Shown: positions 17,789 through 28,917, numbered from the stretch's first letter. The stretch: DNA of 64,000 nt from UBA6136 sp044237765 (GCA_044237765.1 JBIIEQ010000002.1:13546-77545), one strand, 5' to 3'. Program-made: numbers and translations. The notes: generated by a model from the sequence alone, not told the origin.

Positions 17789-19467
17789 CCTTTGCCGCGT
17801 CAACGATGGCAACAACGGCGAGTTCACCGCTACTGTCGGTGACGGACCTGCGTGTCGCGTTTCGGCAGGGGCAGGATTGGGTGCCGGCGGTCGCGGGCGT
17901 GTCATTTGAAATTCCCAAGGGCGGGAGCTTTGCCCTGGTCGGCGAATCCGGGTCGGGTAAATCCGTTACGGCGCTGTCGGTGATGCGTTTGTTGCCGCAA
18001 AACGGGCAGCTTCAGGGGGGGCGGGTAAGTCTCAATGGGACCGATGTATTCGGTCTCGCTGAACGGGACATGAGCTCGATACGCGGCGGCAAGATCGGCA
18101 TCGTTTTCCAGGATCCGATGACCTCGCTCAATCCGGTATTGACCATAGGCCGGCAGATCGGCGAGACCCTGGTGCTGCATTGCGGGCTCAAGGGAGCGGG
18201 GTTGCGGCGAAGGGCGATGGAGTTGCTCGATCAGGTCGGTTTGCCGGATCCGGCCCGCCATCTGGACGAGTACCCGCACCAGCTTTCCGGCGGAATGCGC
18301 CAGCGAGCCATGATTGCGCAGGCTTTGGCCGGTGAGCCGGAACTCTTGATCGCCGACGAACCCACGACCGCGCTGGATGTGACCTTGCAGGCGCAGATCC
18401 TGGAGTTGCTGCGTCGCCTACGGAAGGAGACCGGCATGGCCTTGTGGCTGATTACCCACGATTTCGGCACGGTCGCGGAAGTGGCGGATCGGATTGCCGC
18501 CATGCGTGCTGGGGTACTGATTGAAACCAGTGGACCAGAATTCTTTGATGGACCACAACATCCTTACAGTCGGGAATTGTTGAATGCAATGCCTCGGCTG
18601 GAAGCCTGTTTGCAGCGGGAATCCCCGGTCGAAGCAGAGTCTGCTCCGGCCCAGGCCCCGCCGCTGCTGGATGTGCGTGACTTCAGGGTCTACTACCCGA
18701 TCAGAGAGGGAATTTTTCAGCGAACCGTGGATCAGGTCCGGGCCGTCGACGGCGTCTCGTTCCAGCTTGAGCGGGGTGAAACGCTGGCGCTCGTGGGCGA
18801 GTCGGGCTGCGGCAAGACCACGCTGGGCAAGGCCCTGCTCAATCTCGTCCCGGCGACGAGTGGGGAGGTGCGGCTAGATGGCGTCAAGATCACAGGTCAG
18901 ATGGGCGGCGCCAGGCACGAGGCACAGGCCGGCCTTCAGATTGTGTTTCAAGACCCATATTCGTCGATGAATCCCAGGATGGTAGTTGGCAATATTCTCG
19001 AAGAGGGACTGCGGGCGCAGCGGCTCCGAATGACGCCGGCTGAGCGTCGCGAGAAAGTGGAGGCATTGTTGCTGGCGGTGGGGTTGCCGGTATCGTCCCG
19101 GGGCCGTTATCCACATGAGTTTTCAGGTGGACAGCGCCAGCGGCTCTGTATCGCGAGGGCGCTGGCGGTGGAGCCCAGACTCGTGATTTGCGACGAGCCG
19201 ACCAGCGCCCTGGATGTCTCTGTTCAGGCTCAGGTGATTCGGTTATTACAGGAGTTGCAGGACCGCCACGGACTCAGCTATCTCTTCATTACTCACGATC
19301 TTGCGGTCGTGTCGGAATTGGCTGACCGGGTAGCTGTCATGCACTCCGGCAGAATCGTCGAAACGGGAAAAACCCGCCAAGTACTGTTCAATCCCGAAAA
19401 CGACTATACCCGCCGGCTGCTAGCGGCCTTGCCCAAGTTGCACAAGAGCGCCCGGACGAATTTTTGA
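17785..19467 (+). CDS. Fused double-ATPase subunit of peptide ABC transporter (YejF type)
   Basis: Both nucleotide-binding domains of the transporter are in one 560-residue chain. The first has Walker A GESGSGKS near 53 and signature LSGGMRQR; the second has Walker A GESGCGKT near 339 and signature FSGGQRQR. The ATG at 17785 overlaps the preceding stop (ATGA); an in-frame ATG at 17806 is an alternative. With the binding protein and two permeases it completes a yejABEF-like operon. The transported peptide is not evident; Yej systems take up microcin C-like and other peptides. Confidence 0.93.
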   Translation: MTFAASTMATTASSPLLSVTDLRVAFRQGQDWVPAVAGVSFEIPKGGSFALVGESGSGKSVTALSVMRLLPQNGQLQGGRVSLNGTDVFGLAERDMSSIRGGKIGIVFQDPMTSLNPVLTIGRQIGETLVLHCGLKGAGLRRRAMELLDQVGLPDPARHLDEYPHQLSGGMRQRAMIAQALAGEPELLIADEPTTALDVTLQAQILELLRRLRKETGMALWLITHDFGTVAEVADRIAAMRAGVLIETSGPEFFDGPQHPYSRELLNAMPRLEACLQRESPVEAESAPAQAPPLLDVRDFRVYYPIREGIFQRTVDQVRAVDGVSFQLERGETLALVGESGCGKTTLGKALLNLVPATSGEVRLDGVKITGQMGGARHEAQAGLQIVFQDPYSSMNPRMVVGNILEEGLRAQRLRMTPAERREKVEALLLAVGLPVSSRGRYPHEFSGGQRQRLCIARALAVEPRLVICDEPTSALDVSVQAQVIRLLQELQDRHGLSYLFITHDLAVVSELADRVAVMHSGRIVETGKTRQVLFNPENDYTRRLLAALPKLHKSARTNF

Positions 19468-19475
19468 TTTGCGGC

Positions 19476-20153
19476 TCAGTTATCCGGCTCGGCTTCGGGA
19501 GCCGCGACATTTTCCTGATCCTTCAGCACCTCATTGATCGATTCCTTAAGGTCCTCTGGGATGCTTCGGGAGGCTGCCTTGAGCTTCAGGCCATCCTGAA
19601 TACGTTGGTGGTTAGGGGCGTCTTCCTCCAGACCCAGCATGAAATCCTCGAGCGTTGACAGCGAGCTGAAACGCACGTCCTCGTTTTGATCTTCCAGCGC
19701 CGACATGAGCGCGGCAATAGTGGCATCGGATGGTTCGTCCAAGGAACCCAGACTCAATGCCGCGGCATTACGCACTTCGGCATTAGCATCCGTGGTCAGT
19801 AGCTGCCCCAGGGTCGCTTCGGTTTCAGGGCTGGGGTAGGCGCCCAATTGCTCGACCGCCTCAATTCTTTCTTCATCATTTGAGCTGCCCAGTTGCGTCA
19901 TGGCTTCGGCGATTTGCTCCTTCTCAATCTGATCATCATCCATCACCTCATCGGGAGGCAGCGAGTCGTCGCGCGTTGAGACTGCTGGCGTCTTGGGTGA
20001 GGGTACGGTCTCAGTTTTGGGTGAAGGGGTGGACTCGGTCACCGAGCTCGGCGCTTCATCTTCGGAGTGATCGGTTTCCAGATTGTAGAAAACCGCTGCC
20101 ACGATAATGCTGGAAATCAGCAAGGTGATGAGAAGAATCCGGGAAATGGGCAT
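19476..20153 (-). CDS. Membrane-anchored HEAT-repeat protein
   Basis: A 225-residue protein with one N-terminal transmembrane helix (about 5-23), a low-complexity linker (28-75) holding two SPKT units, and a helical HEAT-repeat domain from about 80 to 190 with repeats such as EERIEAVEQLG and EVRNAAALSLG. It probably faces the periplasm as a protein-binding scaffold. It converges with the ABC transporter operon across an 8-bp gap. The family has no defined reaction and the partner is unknown. Confidence 0.7.
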   Translation of the reverse strand: MPISRILLITLLISSIIVAAVFYNLETDHSEDEAPSSVTESTPSPKTETVPSPKTPAVSTRDDSLPPDEVMDDDQIEKEQIAEAMTQLGSSNDEERIEAVEQLGAYPSPETEATLGQLLTTDANAEVRNAAALSLGSLDEPSDATIAALMSALEDQNEDVRFSSLSTLEDFMLGLEEDAPNHQRIQDGLKLKAASRSIPEDLKESINEVLKDQENVAAPEAEPDN

Positions 20154-20299
20154 AGTAATTCCGTGATGGGCTGCGGGCTGCCATGATCAAATATGAACCC
20201 CTTAGGTTTTCGCCGGGGCATAAGTTGAGCATTCTATCAGACGGTTAATAAAGCGAAAAACCGCAGGAGCAGGTTCTGCCATATGGATTTTTGACCGGC

Positions 20300-21274
20300 T
20301 CATCGGCTCGCTTTTGACCAGAAAACACCGGCCGGCAAAGTCCGGGTATCTTTACCCCCCGGGTGGGTGCTCAAGGGTTCGATCCGCTCGAAAATCTGTT
20401 GGGCGGATAGAATCTCCTTGTCTCCAAAGGAGGTGATTCGGCCGTCGCAATAATGTTTGCGCAGCGCTGATTGAACCTGAGTGTCCTTTTCCAGAGTCAG
20501 GGAACTGACCTCCTGCCAGATGCTGTCCGAGTTGCAGATCTGCCTTCTGGCTTCGGCCGTCGCTTTCAGGAAACTGTCCACGGCGTCGTGATGGGCTTTG
20601 GCCCAGCCTTCGCGAAACACATAGCCCAGTGCCGGGACATCGCAGTCGATGCCCAACGCCGCCTGGATGCCGCGACCATCGAGAATCTGCCGGTACCCCT
20701 GTGCTTCGAGCTTGGCGGCATAATTCCAGTAGGTCAGCAGCGCGTCGAGCTGGCCCTGCACCAGCGACTGATTGAGCAGAGGCGGTGCGCCAAAGGTGAC
20801 GGTCGCCTTTTTCTCAAGATCCAGCGCCGCCGTTTTCTGCGCAACGGCTTGCAGGAGCAACCAGTTTTTGTCCATGCCGCCGCCCGCCACGCCCAGGCGC
20901 TTGCCCGCCAGATCGGCAATGCCCTGAATGGGTGATTCCTTCGCGACCATCAGTGCCCCATGGCTGGAGGAAAAGGGAGCAAAGGTATAGTCCTGGCCCT
21001 GTGATCGCTGACGGGCGACCCAGATCCAGTCAGAAACCATGATGTCGATGCTATTGCCTTGCAGCCCGATCCGGCCCGCCTCCGGGCTGGCCAGTTCGGT
21101 CGTTTCGATCCGGATCTGATAGGCCGTATCCAGTTTCTGGCTTTTTATCACGGCCAGTTCCCAGTTGAGGGTGCCGAAGGCTAACGCGCCGACTCTGATG
21201 ATGCTTGGGGCGGTTTCCGCGGTCGTGGCTGTTGATAGTGCCAACAGGCAAAGGGGAATGAGTGACTTGAGCAT
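20300..21274 (-). CDS. Orphan ABC substrate-binding protein, NMT1/SsuA-like
   Basis: A 324-residue periplasmic binding protein with a signal peptide (about 1-19). The fold pattern is that of NMT1/THI5-like, nitrate/sulfonate/taurine-type binding proteins: IRVGALAFGTLNWELAVIK at the start, GNSIDIMVSDWIW, DLAGKRLGVAGGG, and a dimer-hinge stretch. No permease or ATPase gene is adjacent. It lies 43 bp after pmbA and may be read with tldD-pmbA. The ligand cannot be told from sequence. Confidence 0.8.
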   Translation of the reverse strand: MLKSLIPLCLLALSTATTAETAPSIIRVGALAFGTLNWELAVIKSQKLDTAYQIRIETTELASPEAGRIGLQGNSIDIMVSDWIWVARQRSQGQDYTFAPFSSSHGALMVAKESPIQGIADLAGKRLGVAGGGMDKNWLLLQAVAQKTAALDLEKKATVTFGAPPLLNQSLVQGQLDALLTYWNYAAKLEAQGYRQILDGRGIQAALGIDCDVPALGYVFREGWAKAHHDAVDSFLKATAEARRQICNSDSIWQEVSSLTLEKDTQVQSALRKHYCDGRITSFGDKEILSAQQIFERIEPLSTHPGGKDTRTLPAGVFWSKASR

Positions 21275-21317
21275 GGTTATGGCCTTCCTGGGAGTGAACG
21301 GCAGCGGTCAGGTCGGG

Positions 21318-22670
21318 CTAATTGCCAGCGATGGTCAGCTGTTCCAGCATTATCGAGCCGGTTCGGGTGTTGCCGCGCAGATCCACGTCATTGCCGACGG
21401 CGACCAAAGTTTTGAGCATGTCCCGGAGGTTGCCGGCAATGGTGAACTCCTCGACCGGATACTGGATCGTCCCGTTTTCCACCCAGAAACCGGCTGCTCC
21501 GCGCGAATAATCACCGGTCACCAGATTGACGCCCTGGCCCATCAGTTCGGTGACGAGCAAGCCGGTGCCCATTTTTTGCAGGAGTCCAGCCTGGTCGAGC
21601 GTGCCGGGATCGATGATGAGGTTATGCACACCGCCGGCATTGCCGGTGGAAGTCATGCCCAATTTACGTGCCGAGTAAGTGCTCAACACATAGGACTCCA
21701 GAATGCCGTTTCGGACCAGGTGATGCGGGACGGTCCGGACCCCTTCTGCATCGTAGGGCACGCTGCCAAGCGCTTTTTTCAGATGCGGCTGTTCGTGTAT
21801 CTGCACGAAATCGGGGAACACCGGTTTGCCCAGTTGATCCAGCAGGAATGAGGACTTGCGGTAAAGGTTGCCACCGCGAATGGCGCCGATGAAATGTCCA
21901 AGCAGACTGGCTGCGACATCGGCGGCAAAGATGACAGGGCATTGGCGGGTGCTCAGGCTTCTGGCCCCGAGCCGGCGGATTGTCCGCTCTGCCGCAATGC
22001 GACCCACTTCTTCGGGCGATTGCAGGTCCCGAGCATCACGCGCCACGGTCCACCAGTCGTCTCGCTGCATTTGTTGACCCCGCTCACCGATGACGGAGAC
22101 ACTGAGGCTGTGGCGGCTGGAGGCATAACCATGGAGAAAACCCAGGCTGTTACCCATGACCCGAAGTCCTTCGAAGGTATTGAGACTGGCGCCCTCGGAA
22201 TTGCTGATGTCGGTGTGATGGTTCCGTGCCGCGCTCTCGCAGGCGACCGCCAGCTCAATGGCCGCCTCTGGTTCTATCGCCCATGGGTAGTAAAGATCAA
22301 GGTCTGGAAAGTCGGTGGCCAGCAGACCGATGTCGGGGAGTCCTGCGCAGGGGTCCTCGGCCGCATGGCGGGCTATTCGGCAGGCTGCAGCCACGGTTTC
22401 GCGCATGGCGGCCGGGCTCAGGTCGCTGGTGCTGGCCGAACCCTTGCGCTGCCCGATGTACACCGTCAGGCCCAGGCCTCGACTCCGGTGATGTTCGATC
22501 GTTTCCACTTCGCCCAGGCGAGCGGTGGCCGACAGACCGAATTCCATGCTGACACCCACTTCCGCGCCAGTGGCGCCCTGGTTTCGGGTTTCTTGAATGC
22601 AGTCGGCAACCAGTGATTTCAGCTGATCGAGTTGCGCTTGCTCTGCGGCGGGGATCGGGTTTGAAGACAC
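21318..22670 (-). CDS. pmbA: TldE/PmbA metalloprotease subunit
   Basis: Partner of TldD in a heterodimeric metalloprotease that degrades unfolded peptides and processes microcin B17-like substrates. The protein has 450 residues and the PmbA pattern (FAADVAASLLGHFIGAIRG near 265, GDYSRGAAGFWVENG near 395). As in the family it lacks the HExxxH motif carried by TldD. It starts 38 bp after tldD, so the two are probably co-transcribed. Confidence 0.95.
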   Translation of the reverse strand: MSSNPIPAAEQAQLDQLKSLVADCIQETRNQGATGAEVGVSMEFGLSATARLGEVETIEHHRSRGLGLTVYIGQRKGSASTSDLSPAAMRETVAAACRIARHAAEDPCAGLPDIGLLATDFPDLDLYYPWAIEPEAAIELAVACESAARNHHTDISNSEGASLNTFEGLRVMGNSLGFLHGYASSRHSLSVSVIGERGQQMQRDDWWTVARDARDLQSPEEVGRIAAERTIRRLGARSLSTRQCPVIFAADVAASLLGHFIGAIRGGNLYRKSSFLLDQLGKPVFPDFVQIHEQPHLKKALGSVPYDAEGVRTVPHHLVRNGILESYVLSTYSARKLGMTSTGNAGGVHNLIIDPGTLDQAGLLQKMGTGLLVTELMGQGVNLVTGDYSRGAAGFWVENGTIQYPVEEFTIAGNLRDMLKTLVAVGNDVDLRGNTRTGSIMLEQLTIAGN

Positions 22671-22708
22671 AGAAAATCCTATGATGCAGTCGTTTGAAGT
22701 AGGGCGGA

Positions 22709-24160
<1,452 letters not shown>

Positions 24161-24203
24161 GGGACCGGTCTTGATGAGTCAGAAATAGGGTTTGACCGGC
24201 GTG

Positions 24204-25025
24204 TCAGCGGCAGGTCAGCTTGGTGTGCTCGAGTGCTGGAAAGGCGGCCCGTACTTTTGCCAGGCGATCCCGGTCGAAGTCCGCCGTGACGACGCCGGAA
24301 CCCTGAGAGAGACTGGCCAGTACCGCGCCCCAGGGATCCACAATCATGCTGTGGCCATAGGTTTCGCGTCCATTGATATGGAAGCCTCCCTGGTTGGCGG
24401 CGATGGTGTAGCACAGGTTTTCGACCGAGCGTGCACGCACCAGAATCTCCCAGTGCGCCGCTCCGGTGCGAGCGGTGAAGGCCGAGGGTACCGCCAGAAT
24501 ATCCATGCCCACCGACGACATCTGTCGGTAAAGCTCCGGAAAGCGAATGTCATAGCAAACGGAGAGGCCCAGGCGACCAAAGGGGGTATCCACTACGAGC
24601 GCATCCTCGCCGGCTTCAATGGTCGATGATTCCTGATAGCTTTCCTCGGTCCCCGGCACGCTGACATCAAACAGGTGAATCTTGTCGTAGCGTCCGACTC
24701 GATGGCCCTTGTCATCGAAGACCAGGCAAGCGGCACGGGCTTTGCCCGAAACGCCCCGAATCGGCATGGTGCCGCCCACCAGCCAGACCTTGTGGCGCTC
24801 CGCGGTTTTCGACAGGAACTCCTGAATCGGGCCGTTGCCATCGGATTCGGCGATGTCCAGCTTGTCGGTCTCGTTCACGCCCATCAGGGCGAAGTTCTCG
24901 GGGAGCACGACCAGCTTTGCGCCCTGCTTGGCGGCCGTCTCGATTAAGCGACCGGCTTCCAGCAGATTTCCGCTGACATTGGGGCTGGAGGCCATCTGTA
25001 TGGCGGCCAGTGTTGCTTTTCTCAT
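24204..25025 (-). CDS. Nitrilase-family amidohydrolase (Nit1-like)
   Basis: Carbon-nitrogen hydrolase of 273 residues with the complete Glu-Lys-Cys triad: E43 (LPENFA), K115 (YDKIHLFD) and C157 (LSVCYDIRFPELYR). The CYDIRFPELYR form is typical of the Nit1 group, which hydrolyses deaminated glutathione, a repair activity. It sits directly upstream of tldD. The exact amide is an inference from family. Confidence 0.85.
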   Translation of the reverse strand: MRKATLAAIQMASSPNVSGNLLEAGRLIETAAKQGAKLVVLPENFALMGVNETDKLDIAESDGNGPIQEFLSKTAERHKVWLVGGTMPIRGVSGKARAACLVFDDKGHRVGRYDKIHLFDVSVPGTEESYQESSTIEAGEDALVVDTPFGRLGLSVCYDIRFPELYRQMSSVGMDILAVPSAFTARTGAAHWEILVRARSVENLCYTIAANQGGFHINGRETYGHSMIVDPWGAVLASLSQGSGVVTADFDRDRLAKVRAAFPALEHTKLTCR

Positions 25026-25218
25026 GACATCAATCCTGTCGCGGCATAATGCCTTCCGGGTGGCTCATCTGACTATTGCGCGACTTGCATCGGCAAGCCA
25101 AACCGGCCTGTTTTGGCCTGGTAAGGGCTCCGGAAAAGTCGCTCGAGCGGGGTCCCGCCTAGGGTGGGACAAGGCCTCGAAGTTTAGCATAGCTGGCATC
25201 GGCAGCCGGGTTGGGATC
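25026..25218. other. Gap between rng and the nitrilase gene
   Basis: A 193-bp non-coding stretch. It holds one short hairpin, GTCCC (25152-25156) with GGGAC (25166-25170), without a following T-run on either strand. A promoter for the nitrilase-tldD-pmbA unit could lie here but I see no good consensus. Confidence 0.4.
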
Positions 25219-26673
25219 TCACACCAGAACAACATCGTACTGTTCCTGCGTGTACTGAGCCTCGACCCTGAACTTGATGTGGACACCGGTGAAGCTTTCC
25301 AGTTCGGACAGCGTGTCAGCTTCCTCATCCAGCAGGCGCTCCACGACTTCATTGGAGGCCAGGACCAGGAGTTCCTGCACCTCGTATTGGCGTATTTCGC
25401 GCAGAATTTCACGGAATATGTCGAGACAGACGGTCTCCGGTGTTTTCAGGACGCCGCGACCGCTACAGGCAGGGCAAGGCTCGCAGAGGATGTGTTCGAG
25501 GCTTTCGCGGGTGCGCTTGCGGGTCATTTCGACCAGACCCAGGCTCGAAACCTGGCTGATGGCACTCTTGGCGTGATCTTTCTCCAGGCATTTCTGCAGC
25601 GCGAGCAGCACCTGTTGGCGATGTTCCCGATCGCACATGTCGATGAAGTCGATGATGATGATGCCGCCGAGATTGCGGAGTCGCAGTTGACGGGCAATGG
25701 CCTGTGCGGCTTCGAGGTTGGTCTTGAAGATGGTTTCTTCAAGGTTGCGACCGCCGACAAAGGCGCCGGTATTGACGTCGATGGTGGTCATGGCCTCCGT
25801 CTGGTCGAAGATCAGGTAACCGCCTGATTTCAGTGTCACGCGCCGCTCCAGGGCGCGGTGGATCTCGTCCTCGACCGCATAGAGATCGAACAGGGGACGC
25901 TCCCCTAAATAATGCTCCAGACGCGACGACAGTTCGGGGACGAACTCCCGGGCGAACTTTGCGAGCCGTGTGAAGGTCTCCCGAGAGTCGACCCGGATTT
26001 TCTCGACTTTTTCACAGTGCATGTCGCGGAGGACCCGCATGCTAAGCGGCAAATCCTCATGCAGCAGATTGCGTGGCTTGCTGGTGCGCTGACGTTGGGC
26101 GATGGAGTTCCACAGCTTGACCAGAAAGACCATGTCGGCGCGCAGGGCCGATTCATCGATGCCCTCCGCTGCCGTCCGGGCAATGAAGCCCCCGCTGCCG
26201 TGTTCTTTCTGATAACCCTCGACACAGGCACGCAGTCGAGTGCGTTCCGCTTCGGATTCAATGCGTTGCGATACCCCGCTGGTGCGGGTGTAGGGCATAT
26301 AAACCAGATATACGGAAGGGATCGCCAATTCGGTTGTCAGTCGGGCGCCCTTGGTGCCGATGGGATCCTTCACCACCTGTACCACCAGTTCCTGACCATC
26401 ACGCAAAATCAACTCGATCTGATCCGTGTCGGTTTTCTCCCGCTCATGGGCGCAAAGATCCGACAGATGCAAGAAGGCCGCTTTGTCCAGGCCGATGTCG
26501 ACAAAAGCGGCCTGCATGCCGGGAAGGATACGAGAAATCTTGCCCTTGTAGATATTGCCCACCAGTCCGCGCCGTCGCATGCGCTCGATCAGAACTTCCT
26601 GCAGCACCCCGTTTTCAACGATGGCGACCCGGGTTTCGGGTGGCGTGACATTGATCAGAATTTCGTCGCTCAT
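25219..26673 (-). CDS. rng: Ribonuclease G
   Basis: Endoribonuclease of the RNase E/G family that matures the 5' end of 16S rRNA and cuts mRNA. The protein has 484 residues: an S1 RNA-binding domain in the first ~130, the catalytic Asp residues in TTIDVNTGAFVGG (near 300) and IIIDFIDM (near 345), and the zinc-link CPACSG near 402. It overlaps maf by 4 bp (ATGA) upstream. Full length, without the long disordered tail of RNase E. Confidence 0.95.
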   Translation of the reverse strand: MSDEILINVTPPETRVAIVENGVLQEVLIERMRRRGLVGNIYKGKISRILPGMQAAFVDIGLDKAAFLHLSDLCAHEREKTDTDQIELILRDGQELVVQVVKDPIGTKGARLTTELAIPSVYLVYMPYTRTSGVSQRIESEAERTRLRACVEGYQKEHGSGGFIARTAAEGIDESALRADMVFLVKLWNSIAQRQRTSKPRNLLHEDLPLSMRVLRDMHCEKVEKIRVDSRETFTRLAKFAREFVPELSSRLEHYLGERPLFDLYAVEDEIHRALERRVTLKSGGYLIFDQTEAMTTIDVNTGAFVGGRNLEETIFKTNLEAAQAIARQLRLRNLGGIIIIDFIDMCDREHRQQVLLALQKCLEKDHAKSAISQVSSLGLVEMTRKRTRESLEHILCEPCPACSGRGVLKTPETVCLDIFREILREIRQYEVQELLVLASNEVVERLLDEEADTLSELESFTGVHIKFRVEAQYTQEQYDVVLV

Positions 26674-27296
26674 CCCGCGAAATTCTCTCGAAAGGATCGC
26701 AAGGGGTCGATGTTGATCTGTTTCAGCAGTTCCGCAGTTTCGCGCAAAGGCAGGCCCATGACGCCGGAGTAGCTTCCGGATAGTCGCTCTATAAAGAGAG
26801 CTCCCAAGCCCTGTATGGCGTAGGCGCCGGCCTTGCCCTGAGGTTCGCCAGTGGCCCAGTAAGCCTCGATGTCGCCGCGAGTGAGCGTGCGGAAACGGAC
26901 ATGACTCATGCTGAGCGCGAACCAGTGCTGTCCGAATGCCCTCAGCGACACGGCGCTCATGACCCAGTGCTCGCGGCCGGAGAGACGGCTGAGCATATCG
27001 AGGGCGTGGGCCGCGTCTCGGGGTTTGCCGAAGATTTCGCCATCCAGAATCACCTCGGTATCGGCGGCCAGTACCGGCAATCCATCCGGATTCAGTGACC
27101 AGGCCGCCAGCGATTTTTCAGCGGCTATCCGCTGTACATAGTTCTCGGCAAATTCATCAGGCTGCGGCTGTTCGGTCAGGTCGGCGGGTTTGACTTCATA
27201 GCGGACTCCGAGTTGATCGAGCAGTTCGCGGCGTCGGGGTGAGGCGGAGGCCAGCACCAATTGAGTGGATGAGGGTGAGCGAGTCGTGTGGTTCAT
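26670..27296 (-). CDS. maf: Maf-type nucleoside triphosphate pyrophosphatase
   Basis: Hydrolyses dTTP/UTP and modified nucleotides to the monophosphate. I set the start at the ATG at 27296, giving 208 residues beginning MNHTTRSPSSTQLVLASASP; the open frame extends 28 codons upstream into rlmH sequence. The family SASPRRRELL is at 17-26, with ADTEV and GKPRDAAHA following. It lies 10 bp after rlmH and overlaps rng by 4 bp, matching the usual rlmH-maf-rng order. Confidence 0.93.
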   Translation of the reverse strand: MNHTTRSPSSTQLVLASASPRRRELLDQLGVRYEVKPADLTEQPQPDEFAENYVQRIAAEKSLAAWSLNPDGLPVLAADTEVILDGEIFGKPRDAAHALDMLSRLSGREHWVMSAVSLRAFGQHWFALSMSHVRFRTLTRGDIEAYWATGEPQGKAGAYAIQGLGALFIERLSGSYSGVMGLPLRETAELLKQINIDPLRSFRENFAG

Positions 27297-27306
27297 GGAC
27301 CCAGGC

Positions 27307-27774
27307 TTAACGGTGATAGGGGTGGTTGTTGAGCAGGCTCCAGGCGCGGTAGATCTGCTCGGCGACGATGATCCGCACAATCGGGTGGGGCAATGTCAGG
27401 GGCGAAAGGCTCCATAGCTGGTTCGCATGTGCCCGGCAGGCATCCGAGAGCCCCTCGGGACCGCCGACCATTAGTGCGATCCGACGCCCGTCCCGCATCC
27501 AGTCCTTGACCTGATTGGAAAGCTGAACGGTGTCCCAGGGTTTGCCGCCCACCTCGAGGGCAATGACTTGATCGTCGCGGGAGAGGGAGGCCAGTATTCG
27601 CTCACCTTCTTCCTCGCGAATGCGGGCAAGGTCGGCATTCTTGCCGCGTTTGCCGGGAGGGATTTCCCGCAGCACCAGTTCACATTCCCGAGGCAAGCGC
27701 TTGGCATAGTCCTGAAAGCCTTCGGTAACCCATGTGGGCATGCGGTTGCCGACGGCGACTAGGTGAATCTGCAT
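27307..27774 (-). CDS. rlmH: 23S rRNA pseudouridine-1915 N3-methyltransferase RlmH
   Basis: SPOUT-class methyltransferase of 155 residues that methylates pseudouridine 1915 in helix 69 of 23S rRNA. The SAM-binding knot is marked by LMVGGPEG near 103-110 and the C-terminal family ending LPHPIVRIIVAEQIYRAWS. rsfS, the usual upstream neighbour, is absent; nadA takes its place 42 bp away. Confidence 0.96.
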   Translation of the reverse strand: MQIHLVAVGNRMPTWVTEGFQDYAKRLPRECELVLREIPPGKRGKNADLARIREEEGERILASLSRDDQVIALEVGGKPWDTVQLSNQVKDWMRDGRRIALMVGGPEGLSDACRAHANQLWSLSPLTLPHPIVRIIVAEQIYRAWSLLNNHPYHR

Positions 27775-27816
27775 GGTGCTATCGATGATCGGTCGCTGAT
27801 GTCTGTCGGGTGTTGA

Positions 27817-28917
27817 TCAGGCAACCGACAGCATCCGGTCCAGCGACAACTTGGCGGGCCGAGCGTCCTCGTCGGGGACCACGATACGGTTGATGATGTG
27901 TCCATCGACCAGGTTTTCCAGTATCCAGGCCAGATGCTGGGGGTCGGTGCGGAACATGGTCGAGCACATGCAGACCGTGGGCGACATGAAATGCACCTCG
28001 ACCCCTCGTGGCCGCATTTCGTTGGCCAGCCGGTTGACCATATTGAGTTCGGTTCCCACCAGCCAGCGGGTGCCGCTTTTGGCCTCGCCGATGGTTCTCA
28101 GAATGTATTCGGTGGAGCCGGTGTACTGCGCCTTTTCGCAGACCTCGAACGAACATTCCGGGTGGGCGATGACTCTCGTGTCTGGGTGCTTTTCCAGGAA
28201 GCGATCGATCTGCTCGGGTCGGAACATCTGATGGACTGAGCAGAAACCTTTCCAGAGAATGATCCTGGCCTTCCGAATCTGTTCCTCGGTCAGTCCGCCC
28301 ATGGGCTGAGTGAAGTCCCAGGTCACCATTTCATCCAGCGGGATACCCATGCGGTAGCCGGTGTTGCGTCCCAGGTGCTGATCGGGGAAGAACAGGACTT
28401 TTTCCCGCTGGGCGAAGCTCCATTCCAGAATTTTCCGAGCATTGCTGGAGGTGCAGACGATGCCGCCATGGCGTCCGCAAAAAGCCTTCAGGTCCGCTGC
28501 GGAATTGATGTAAGTGACCGGGGTAATGGTCGCGTCGGGATCAAGTATCTGCGAAAGTTCGCGCCAGCTTCGCTCCACGGCCGGGAGATTGGCCATGTCG
28601 GCCATCGAACAGCCGGCGGCGAGGTCAGGCAGGATAGCGATTTGGTCAGGGCGGGACAGAATGTCCGCCACTTCGGCCATGAAGTGCACGCCGCAGAAGA
28701 CGATGTATTCGGCGCCGGATTTTGCCGCCTCGCGGGAGAGCTTCAGTGAATCGCCGGTGAGGTCGGCGTGCCGGAAGACCTCATCCCGCTGGTAATGATG
28801 GCCGAGGATGACGCAACGATCGCTCAGTTTGCGTTTGGCGGCGTCAATGCGGGTTTCGCATTCGGCGTCATCCAGCAGGGCGTAATCTTCAAGCGCGAGC
28901 GCGGGAGCCAACATCAC
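27817..28917 (-). CDS. nadA: Quinolinate synthase A
   Basis: Makes quinolinate from iminoaspartate and dihydroxyacetone phosphate in NAD synthesis, using an oxygen-sensitive [4Fe-4S] cluster. The protein has 366 residues. Candidate cluster ligands are C75 (FCGVHFM), C155 (VCTSSNA) and C316/C318 (PTVCMCSTMF). Two consecutive Met codons leave the exact start uncertain by one residue. nadB and nadC are not in the window. The gene follows the secretin-like gene after 63 bp. Confidence 0.96.
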   Translation of the reverse strand: MMLAPALALEDYALLDDAECETRIDAAKRKLSDRCVILGHHYQRDEVFRHADLTGDSLKLSREAAKSGAEYIVFCGVHFMAEVADILSRPDQIAILPDLAAGCSMADMANLPAVERSWRELSQILDPDATITPVTYINSAADLKAFCGRHGGIVCTSSNARKILEWSFAQREKVLFFPDQHLGRNTGYRMGIPLDEMVTWDFTQPMGGLTEEQIRKARIILWKGFCSVHQMFRPEQIDRFLEKHPDTRVIAHPECSFEVCEKAQYTGSTEYILRTIGEAKSGTRWLVGTELNMVNRLANEMRPRGVEVHFMSPTVCMCSTMFRTDPQHLAWILENLVDGHIINRIVVPDEDARPAKLSLDRMLSVA

